A stretch of DNA of 64,000 bases from Torymus aiolomorphi (lineage: Eukaryota > Arthropoda > Insecta > Hymenoptera > Torymidae). Positions within the stretch are counted from its first letter, which is position 1. Each line of letters starts with the position of its first letter. The position numbers and the translations under genes are program-made. Positions 24,431 to 32,810 of this stretch are shown here, piece after piece. The DNA lies in assembly GCA_036365515.1 (NCBI GenBank), contig CM070877.1:115718321-115782320 (forward strand), in the 5' to 3' direction. Below the pieces are notes generated by a model, which saw only the letters and a program-made list of their open reading frames with translations, was not told the origin of the DNA and made no database searches.

Positions 24431-25491
24431 TCCACTAGGGAGTCAAAAGTTCTGGAGATTTTTATCCATATATTTTTGACTTCTTGAAGTGGAATGTTTT
24501 TTCAACAATAATAATTGCTACTTCTCTAGGCTCTCATAAGTGTATTTTTAAATAATGTGATAGTTACGAATATTAATGTGTGAGTATAATTGTTACAACA
24601 GTTGTAATTATTAGACAAGTTTCAGGCAGAAGAACTACAATAAAATGTAAGAAATTGTATAAAAATGTAAGAAAATGTATAAAACTGTATCAAACCATTG
24701 GTTTCCGAATAATGTTTTTGCGGTTTTATTCACGTTTTTAAATTTTCTTACATTTTTATACTTCCCTTACAAATATGAATATGAATTTTTATACTTTTTT
24801 TTACAAATATGAAAATATTTTTTTCTTTCTTAAGAAAAAAATTTTCTTGCTTTCTTTCTTTCTTTTTTCTGTCTTAGTATAAACCTTTAACGCCAAGATC
24901 ACCTAAAAAAATATTTAAAGATAAAATTATTTATTCATATTAATTGTATATTAAAAGTATATAGGCATCATAATTTTTGATAAAATCACCCAAGGCATAA
25001 ACTCTATATCTATTTTACTCAGCGAGATATTACAATTCTAAGATTTTGGCTTTGGTACAACTTTCTGAAGCTTTTTAATTTTAAAATAATTTAATTTAAT
25101 TTTAATTTTAATTTCTTGAAATACATGCAGTTATTGATCTAAGAAGAAATAGAAATATTAAAATTTTTTCTTTAACCAATTTTAAAATGACAAAAATCAC
25201 AAAAAAAAACAAAAAATCACAAAAATTCTTGAAATTAAGCAATTAAAAGTGGTTTTTAAATTAAAAAAAAAATTAATTAATCAAACAATTTTAATCTTTC
25301 CAACTCTTAGATCCATAACCGCATAAATTTCAAGTAATTTAGATTCCATCCCATGAAAATAATCAATTAAATATATATGCTTTAGAAAGTTGTATCAAAG
25401 GCAAAATCTTTAAATTGCAATACTTCTGTGTAAAATACAACTAGAGATTCTGTCTTGGGCATTTTATCAGAAATAATGCCTACTTTTAGTA
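24431..25491. other. AT-rich intergenic DNA
   Basis: Contains a TGTAAGAAAATGTATAAAA direct repeat (24640-24690) and TTTTCTTT runs. No coding signal. Confidence 0.4.
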
Positions 25492-25856
25492 TATCGTCGC
25501 TTCCGAATAAAAAGCGTTATCTGGGAATCCGCTCGTAAAAGGTGTTATCTCGGAATCCGCCCGTAAAAGGCGTTATCTGGGAATCCGCTCGCAGAAGTAG
25601 GCGTTATCTGGGAATCCGGACGAAGAAGACGTTATCTTGGAGTCCGCTTGTAGAAGGCGTTATCTCGGAGTCCGCTCGTAGAAGGCGTTATCTCGTTAAA
25701 ATTGGTCGATTCTATGAAAATCTACGTGAATTTATTTACGAAATAACGCCTTCTACGAGGAGACTGTGAGATAACGCCTTCTACGAGCGGACTCCGAGAT
25801 AACACCTTCTTTGACCGGATTCCCAGATAACGCCTTTCTATTCGGAAGCGACGATA
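25492..25856. mobile_element. Fold-back element D with 28-bp repeat arms
   Basis: The termini are TATCGTCGCTTCCGAATA and TATTCGGAAGCGACGATA. The left arm has about seven units of 28 bases with GCGTTATCTCGGAGTCCG and TAGAAGG; the right arm has four in inverse order. The centre at 25695-25740 (TTGGTCGATTCTATG) matches the centre of element C. Noncoding. The arms differ in unit number, which points to unequal copy gain or loss. Confidence 0.85.
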
Positions 25857-26062
25857 TGATTAATATAATATATAAATTATTTTATTTTTAAATATTTTTT
25901 AGGTGAATTTGGCCTCGAAGGTTTATACCTCTATAAGAACCCCTTGAGTCTGTCAAGGGCTTGATTCTCTAACTCTATCTCGGTGAGCGATACTTGCGAG
26001 CCAAGATTAGACCAATCAGAAAGCTTCTTTAGAAGGAACAATGGTTGTGTCGACAGACTTAA

Positions 26063-26506
26063 GGTAGTACCGTCGTTACCTAAATAGCGTTGAGATATTA
26101 ATGAAATTAAATATATCAATTCATATTGGTCTAAAAGCGACTCAAAAAAGTTTTTGGAACTTTTTGGAGCGATAGAGAAAAGTTATAAGCACTTTAATTT
26201 TTACTAATTTAACACGTAGTCTTATGGGAAATCGTGTTTCCAGCACAGTTATCTTCAAATTGCATAAAAACCGCCGTCCAAATTTGAAAACAAAATAGAG
26301 AAAATATAAATTTGATATCTGCAAACCATTTTGAGCTCCTGAACGTATTGATTAGGAGCATGTGACAATAGAATTGAGCGATGAAATATGATTATAAACA
26401 CAAATAGCAGACGACATGCATGAGAGCGAGAGAGATAGAACGACGGCGTATGGTATAGTTTGTGCTCTCGCTGAGTGCACAAACTATAAGTCGCTGCGGT
26501 ACTACC
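26063..26506. mobile_element. TTAA-flanked 444-bp MITE inside the Penelope-like element
   Basis: Bounded by TTAA at 26059-26062 and 26507-26510 with terminal GGTAGTACCG and CGGTACTACC. TTAA duplication is the mark of piggyBac and Kolobok elements. A subterminal hairpin (TAGTTTGTGCTCTCGC … GCACAAACTA, 26454-26490) lies near the right end. Noncoding. Confidence 0.7.
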
Positions 26507-26546
26507 TTAAGCTTATAGATAGAGCCCCTATCCTATAGAATTTATT

Positions 26547-27149
26547 AATAACTATATAAAAATAAGACTCAGAAGCATAAATTACGCCAATAAAACTATA
26601 CCACAGTTGGAACAAAATAGATTTCACATAGTCATTCCATACGTGAATGAACTCAATTCAATTATTTTAAGATTTTTTAGAAAATATAACACACAGGTCA
26701 TTAACAGCACTATAAATAAATTAAACTGCTTTATTAAATTAGGTAAAGATGTGAGTACGAAAGAGGAAAAAACTAATGTTGTCTACCAAATCAAATGTAA
26801 CGATTGTGACGCATCATATGTAGGTCAAACGGAAAGACGCTTAGGTATTAGAATTAACGAACATTTCAAAAAATGCGAAAATAATGATCGAGGGTCTGCT
26901 ATTTATACTCATATGGAAGAAACGGAACATAAGTTCAATTTTGAAAAAGTGAAAATTTTACATAATGAACGTGTTTTGTTTAAACGAAAGTTAGCTGAGA
27001 TGCTTTTCATACATGCGCAAAAACAATATATTAATAATCAACAAGACACAAAAACACTCAGGTTCGAATATAAATCTTTTATCAATAAAAATCATTTTCT
27101 ACAACAGCAATATCCTACAAACACAATCACAGAAGATAGAAGGTATTAG
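26547..27149 (+). pseudogene. Penelope-like GIY-YIG endonuclease domain
   Basis: This open frame has no own ATG at its start; it is the C-terminal part of the Penelope RT-endonuclease. The nuclease domain starts at KTNVVYQIKCNDCD (about 26770), where VVYQI takes the place of GIY and the CxxC pair is typical of Penelope proteins. ASYVGQTERRL supplies the YIG-like box and catalytic arginine, INEH follows, and the later AEMLFIHAQ has the expected glutamate. The domain nicks target DNA for retrotransposition. The nuclease itself looks intact, but a frameshift just upstream separates it from RT. Confidence 0.7.
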
Positions 27150-27519
27150 GAGAGTATGTTAGACAAAGAGATGGCCACGCCCAAAATATAAAATCACAGT
27201 CATCTTGGGCCCTCCCCGTCTCTTTGACACCTCCTTGACATATATTTGTCTAATACTCTTTCTCTGTACAACTAATAAGCACCGCCTTATACAATGTATG
27301 ATTGGCTTCTTGTATTAATGTAACAAATATATATGTAATTCTCCACTGTATATAAAGGCCAAAATGTTGCGAATTTACTTTCAATTGACTGGTGGTATCG
27401 CTGTGACCACCTAAAAATTTGTTAGACTATTGTTTCTTGTAAGTAATTATGTGTAATTTGTATGTAAATTTTTCTATCATTTTTGTATCAAAAGTTTATA
27501 ATATATGATTTTTGTATTA

Positions 27520-27566
27520 GAGTCTTGAGAAGGGACTCAATAAAAAAAGAGTCCGAAACGTCGACA
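27520..27566 (+). ncRNA. Hammerhead-like motif at the Penelope 3' end
   Basis: The sequence contains CTTGAGAAG, a perfect six-pair stem GGACTC/GAGTCC (27533-27538 with 27549-27554) closed by an A-rich loop, and then CGAAACGTC. Penelope-like elements commonly carry minimal hammerhead ribozymes with a CTGANGA core, stem II and GAAAC. Here the first core box deviates (CTTGAGA), so the motif may be decayed or only structural. Confidence 0.4.
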
Positions 27567-27640
27567 TTAAGCTAAAGACTCGGCTTGTCATTTACCATCC
27601 TGACTCCTTGGACAGCACGACCGTTAGTATCGATAGAACA

Positions 27641-28200
27641 AAGAACATAATATAAAGTAGTTATAAAATAAAACGGAATGTCATATCTGGATTTTATAGA
27701 CTATATTTTATGAAGATTTGTATTTGTATATTCAATTATAAATATTTATAATAATGTATTAATATATATTATAGGTATAATGTATTATATATTTTTTCAT
27801 CTTTAAAAAAAATGATAGCCGGAAGTATGGCTCATTGAAAGCCCCGATTTGATTACTACTACTACTTATTTAATGGCCGTAGTTCTCTCTGCCTGAGATG
27901 CCGATTTGATTAGTTGATATTTGAAAAAAAGCGCAAATATTTAAATTCTTTAGATTGAAAATGTGTTGAAAAAAAAATAAACAAAAAAAAAACATATTTG
28001 ATTTTTTACTTAAAAAATGTATCTAATTATCTTATCATTTAAACTAATTGAAACTAAATAATATTGAAAAATAGTGTTCATAACCCCAAAAACAAAAAAG
28101 TCCGCGCCAAGCGTGTTTGAATTTTGCTAGTGTGTATAAACAGGAAAAGCACTTTAGAAAAACGTGCAATTTTTCTGACGGCATAGCGCATAGAGCATAA
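27641..28200. other. AT-rich intergenic DNA
   Basis: No gene. A TACTACTACTACTTATTTAA segment near 27857 is a minor repeat. Confidence 0.4.
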
Positions 28201-28353
28201 GGCTGTGTCTACAATAGTGTGACAAGTGTGATGTCATACTGACACGGACGTTTATAACAGCCTTTGTTATCACACGAACGTAGGAGTGGGGGTAATTATC
28301 AACTGTGATTGGTCGCAGTCACCATTCGTATTTTTTTTCGCAGTTCGTAATTA

Positions 28354-28883
28354 GGCCAGGGCCACATAAGCGCGCACGACCGCGTACGGCTGCGTTCGAC
28401 CGCATATATGTCGGTAATGCCTCTACCACATAACAGCGTACGACCGCGTTTGGCCGCGTTCAACCGTGTACGACGTTATGGGAATATTTAGTGATTTCCG
28501 CTAGTACCAATAGCAGTTATCTCATAATCCCCATTATAACAAACAGTATCTTAATAAAATATGGGGAACTATAAAAGTGACTGTTGGTATCAGCCAAAAT
28601 CACTAAGTTTTTCCCTATCGTCGTACGCGGTTGAACGCGGCCAAACGCGGTCGTACGCTGTTATGTGGTAGAGGCATAAGGAAAAATTTAGTGGTTTCGC
28701 TACTGCCAACAGCTTTAATGTCACTATGACAACTTCTGTCTGTTCTGTCTGTCGTTGAAGACAGAAGTTGTCATAGTGAAATTAACGCTGTTGGCAGTAG
28801 CGAAAATCACTAAATTTTTCCTTACCGACGTACGCAGTCGAACGCAGTCGTACGCGGTCGTGCGCGCTTATGTGGCCCTGGCC
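28354..28883. mobile_element. Middle harbinger-like MITE
   Basis: The termini GGCCAGGGCCACATAAGCGC and the inverse are bordered by TTA at 28351-28353 and 28884-28886. The arms contain CGACCGCGTACG-type CpG-rich sequence and AAATTTAGTGGTTT, closing on a hairpin at 28680-28820. The left arm carries a further insertion. Confidence 0.8.
28418..28676. mobile_element. Inner harbinger-like MITE
   Basis: The termini TGCCTCTACCACATAACAGC and the inverse are flanked by TAA on both sides (28415-28417, 28677-28679). The opposite arm of the middle element keeps the uninterrupted sequence TTTTTCCTTACCG, which shows that a single TAA was present before insertion. The inner element shares GTACGACCGCG and TTTAGTGATTT with the middle one, so they are related subfamilies. 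Confidence 0.85.
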
Positions 28884-28981
28884 TTACCCCCACCCTACGG
28901 TTCATAAGATATCACAGGCCGTCACAAATGTCCGTGTCAGTATGACATTACGCTTGCCACTCTATTCTAGACACAGCCTAA

Positions 28982-29196
28982 CAGACTGTCTACATACTGG
29001 GTTTTGGGGTTTAAGCTTTAGGCTTTGTATGCTCCGTAAAAATATCGTTAGCATACACGTGACCCATGGTAGAAGTTCAACATGTTAATCTTCTGCCATG
29101 GATCACGAGTATTCTAGATTTCGAACAACAATTTCTTTTTAAGGAGCTACAAAGCCCACAGCTCAAACACCAAAATCCAGTATGTAGACAGTCCCT
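28982..29196. mobile_element. Palindromic MITE, 215 bp
   Basis: The arms GACTGTCTACATACTGG and CCAGTATGTAGACAGTC enclose further imperfect pairing (CCATGG…, near 29062 and 29095). TAA occurs on both sides, as with the neighbour. Confidence 0.7.
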
Positions 29197-29387
29197 AAGA
29201 CTTACGGCATCCAATGCGGATTCGCTGTGTTAATCAATAAATAGGTAAGTTTCGTAATATTAGAGCTAAGAATATAAGAACCAAACGAAACGACCGGAGC
29301 AGACACAGCACAGTGCGGCGCTTATGTACATTCACTCTGAGAAGGGCTAACCAGAGGTTAAAGGGGACTTTGTGAAATTATATATTA

Positions 29388-29595
29388 GGGAGTGTCCACA
29401 AATGCGCTATGCTGTACTGTGCGGCTGTGTTCTACACTACGCTGTGCTTTCCGATTTTAAATTTATATAGGTTATAAGCATAGGTGAACCCATAAATTTA
29501 AAATCGGAACGCACAGCGCAGTACACAGTCGCACAGCACAACACAGCGCAGAATACAGTCGCACAGCACAGCACAGCGCATTTGTGGACACTCCC
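29388..29595. mobile_element. Palindromic MITE with GCACAGC repeats
   Basis: The termini GGGAGTGTCCACAAATGCGC and the inverse are next to TA. The right arm has tandem CGCACAGCACAACACAGC-type units, the left their diverged inverse. Confidence 0.75.
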
Positions 29596-29842
29596 TAATC
29601 GAGACGTTATAATGAGTAGTTATAATGAGTAAGGTAAAAGACAGGATAATTAGAGAGAAGCGCCCAGATTTTGATCATATCTTCTTTTTTTTATTATGTT
29701 ATATATTTATTCATGCGCATGTACATATAAAACTTCGTCGTTACTAACAATTATAAATCGCTTTATCAAGGACGCAACGAATACTACAATTTGACGTATA
29801 CATCTGCTTGCACGACTGCACGTACCGTGTCGTACAGTCACA
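29596..29842. other. Spacer
   Basis: No gene recognised between two palindromic elements. Confidence 0.4.
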
Positions 29843-30598
29843 TATCGACGGCTGAGCGGAACAAGACCGACCCCGGTCCAGCATGCAAAAATGCTAATTT
29901 TATAATAATAAAAATGCAAATCGATAGATCTCAATTTACTCAAACCACCCACGTAATTATTTTAATTTGCCCTAGTTTAGTTTTCCCGGAAAAAAATAAA
30001 ATTAAAAACTTAAAAATTTATAAGTTTAAATACCTGTATCTCATTAAGCAAGCGCAATTTCTTACTTTTTTAAGCGGTAAAAAATTGCTCACGGGCTATT
30101 TCAATTTGCCCCGTTCCTAAACATTGAAAATATTTAATCGTTTTATTAAAAGAATAAAAAAGAATAAAATCTGTAGATTCCACCGTTTCATATTCCATGT
30201 TCCAAGTGTCACAAGGTTTTAAGTTTTAATGGTTCTATGCACGGAACACTGAGACTGATGTAGGTATCGCTAGTTGTATTTATATATTATTATGGGTGGG
30301 GACATTTGAGGAGGTATAGTTTCTTTCTTCAGAGCTTAAATAAGAAACAAAGGAATGAATCCGTGACTAAAGAAATATTGACCCTCAGGGTATTGACTTT
30401 CGCAGCGACGCCTGCGGCGCCCGCTTTTAGTACCGAAAAAACGGAAAAAACCACTGAGAAGACGATAAAGAGTTACAAAGAAATATTGTAGACGAAGCTT
30501 AAGCCTCCTCAAGAGTACCGATTCTTAGGGCCTTTGCACGCTAAAAGCATAACGCGAAGGAATAAGGAATAAGAGGGCATAAGGTGGACATAAGGTAC

Positions 30599-30815
30599 TA
30601 AAGCCCGCTACACGCAAAAAGAAAAAGTAAAAGAACAGAAACAGATATAAGAATAACATGGACATGTATATCTATATATATGAGGAACAGGAGCAGCTAA
30701 AAGGAACACCTCGTACTATTCCTGTAACTGTTCCTGTTCCTCATATATATAGATATACATCTCCATGTTATTCTTATATTTTTACTTTTTCCTTTTGCGT
30801 GTAGCGCCCTTTATA
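30599..30815. mobile_element. Nested MITE in the left arm
   Basis: The palindrome runs from AAGCCCGCTACACGCAAAA to its inverse TTTTGCGTGTAGCGCCCTTT, flanked by TA. The right arm of the host element lacks it (…AAGGTACTTATGCTCCGC… in inverse), which proves insertion after the arms formed. Confidence 0.8.
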
Positions 30816-30867
30816 CTCCGCTTATTCCCCTTATGCCCGTGTTGTGTATGCAGCGAAACGTGCATAT

Positions 30868-30962
30868 CGACGCCCCTTACGAAGACTAGCACAACTCGCG
30901 TTTCCTTATGGAGATTAACACAGAGAAAACTGAGTTGTGCTAGTCTTCGTAAGGGGCGGCGA
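30868..30962. mobile_element. 95-bp hairpin MITE, sister of the copy in RME-8
   Basis: Perfect 26-base arms (30872-30897, 30932-30957) close on a 34-base loop that matches the loop of the 20.5-kb copy with one difference. Inserted at CGTGCATA|TAACC; the intact partner arm reads GGGGTTATGCACG near 31491. Confidence 0.85.
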
Positions 30963-31489
30963 TATAACCTCTTGATTTTTTTGGAGTAAAGTTTTCGAAA
31001 TGAAATAGCTTACTGTAATTATTAATTGACTCTAATTGGCAATTAATTGACTCTAATATTACGCAGTATAATGTAGTTCTACACTTTATTTTCCATGAAT
31101 ATCTTACAAATATTCTTTTTAAAACTTTTCTCTATATATAACTTATTAATAAATTTGAATCTTGCATTCATTAGGGGTTTCTCATATAAGTATTGTATTA
31201 GTTATCTGTTCATCAATTGTTATAACAAACACCTACTAATAAAGAAGTAAAAAAGGTCAATAATTAAAATTTTATGAATATAAATTATTATATAAATAAT
31301 AAATAATTACCAAATGATTAAGCTTTTCTAGGTTCTGCACGTTCAAATGGTGAAGTACAAAAGTTTTCCAAAAGTTTCACAATTTAAAAGTTTATTTTTA
31401 TTTATATCTAATTGCAGTAAATTAATAATTACGTTTATAAATTATTTTCTATTTATTATTAAAAACTTTCTCCAAAACAATTAATTTAG
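30963..31489. other. AT-rich loop of the long-TIR element
   Basis: Unpaired centre of the 2.4-kb element. No open frame of note. Confidence 0.5.
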
Positions 31490-32655
31490 GGGTTATGCAC
31501 GATCCGTTGCGTACACAACACGGGCATAAGAGGAATAAGCGGAGCATAAGTACCTTATGTCCACCTTATGTCCTCTTATTCCTTATTCCTTCGCGTTATG
31601 CTTTTAGCGTGCCAAGGCCCTTACGTCGAACTTTTGAGGAGACTCCTCGGCTTCGTCTACAATATTTCTTTGTAACTTTTTAGTGTCTTTTCGGTGGTTT
31701 TTTTCCATTTTTCGGTACTAAAAGCGGGCGCCGCAGGCGTCGTTGCGAAAGTCAATACTCTGAGGGTCAATATTTCTTTAGTCACGGATTCATTCCTTTG
31801 TTTCTTATTTAAGCTCTGAAGAAAGAAACTATACCTTATCAAATGTCCCCACCCATAATAATATATAAAATATATAAATACAACTAGCAATACCTACATC
31901 AGTCTCAGTGTTCCGTGCAGAATCATTAAAACCTTTGTGACAGTTGGAACAAGGAATATGGAACGGTGGAATCTACAGAATTTATTCTTTTTTATTCTTT
32001 TAATAAAAACGACTAAATATTTTCAATGTTTAGCAACGGGGCAAATTGAAATAGCCCGTGAGCAATTTTTTACCGTTTGAAAAAGTAAGAAATTGCGCTT
32101 GCTTAATGAGATATAGGTATTTAAACTTATAAATTTTCAATTTTTTTATTTTATTTTTTCCGGGAAAACTAAAATGGGGCAAATTAAAATAATTACGTGG
32201 GTGGATTGAGCAAATTGAGATCTATCGATTTGCATTTTTATTATTATGAAATTAGCATTTTTGCAGGCTCGACCGGGGTCGGTCAGAACAAGGTGCTATC
32301 TCGGCTGAGGCTAACAGAAGATGCTATCTCGGCCGAGGCTCACAGAATCGGGCGTTTCGTGTGTACGTTGTAAGCAAAGCGTAAGCCAGGTAAAAATATA
32401 TTCCACAAAAAAGCGATTAAAGTTGAAGAAAAGAGCTTTAATTTGATATGAAAATCGTTAAAATCGGTCAATTCTGTGTAAAGCTACGTGAATTTGAAAA
32501 TGGCGAAAAATGACCAAAAAGGCGAAAAGTCACCGAAAATGAGCGATTTTTCCCAAATACACGTCATTTTGATCATTTTTGGTCATTTTTCGCCGAGATA
32601 GCACCTTCTGTGAGCCTCAGCCGAGATAGCACCTTGTACCGCTCAACCGTCGATA

Positions 32656-32810
32656 TATTAGTGCCTATGAATATTTCGTGACAAGATTTAATTGATTTTA
32701 TACAAATATCACAAGTATAAGTTGAATAGCCGAATCTAATGTTAAATCGCTTTATTGCCTTAAAATCACTAATCTCGCTGGGTTTAGTGATATTCGTATA
32801 AAATCAACTA
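32656..32810. other. Spacer with small inverted repeat
   Basis: GATTTTATACAAATATCAC (32694) and GTGATATTCGTATAAAATC (32787) form an inverted pair next to the start of R2-like sequence. Confidence 0.4.

Larger units (their letters stand above)
25950..27640 (+). mobile_element. Penelope-like element, 3' part
   Basis: The 3' end of a Penelope-type retroelement: the end of RT in broken frames (LIDRAP near 26513-26530, then EFINNYIKIRLRSI at 26535-26580), the GIY-YIG endonuclease to 27149, then a 3' UTR ending with a conserved GAAACGTCG block near 27555. A TTAA-flanked MITE interrupts the RT part at 26063-26506. The 5' RT body is missing, as usual for truncated insertions. The 5' limit is uncertain; it is close to fold-back element D. 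Confidence 0.7.
28201..28978. mobile_element. Outer harbinger-like MITE (contains two more)
   Basis: The termini GGCTGTGTCTA and TAGACACAGCC are each bordered by TAA (28198-28200 and 28979-28981), a three-base duplication of the TWA type used by PIF/Harbinger elements. The arms share CATACTGACACGGAC over more than 100 bases. It is interrupted by the element at 28354-28883. Noncoding. Confidence 0.75.
29866..32283. mobile_element. Long-TIR element with 9-bp duplication (MULE-like), non-autonomous
   Basis: The terminus ACCGACCCCGGTC starts at 29866 and its inverse ends at 32283. The terminal inverted repeats run for roughly 700-1000 bases (29866-30870 against 31490-32283). The target copies are CGGAACAAG (29857-29865) and CAGAACAAG (32284-32292), matching at 8 of 9 positions. 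Long inverted ends and a 9-base duplication are typical of Mutator-like elements. No transposase is present; short open frames occur in both arms (30306-30491, 31657-31890) only because the arms are copies. Two smaller MITEs sit in the left arm. Confidence 0.75.
29843..32655. mobile_element. Fold-back element C, split by a 2.4-kb insertion
   Basis: The ends are TATCGACGGCTGAGCGG and CCGCTCAACCGTCGATA. After the insertion at 29866-32283, the left arm resumes at 32293 with 28-bp units GTGCTATCTCGGCTGAGGCT (two copies), then a unique centre (32345-32590) containing AATCGGTCAATTCTGTG, then the inverse units. Noncoding. Confidence 0.8.

Noticed and set aside
30306..31890. Similar 60-residue open frames at 30306-30491 and 31657-31890
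   Set aside because: They are the two arms of one inverted repeat; conservation reflects DNA copying, and codon patterns give no sign of selection.
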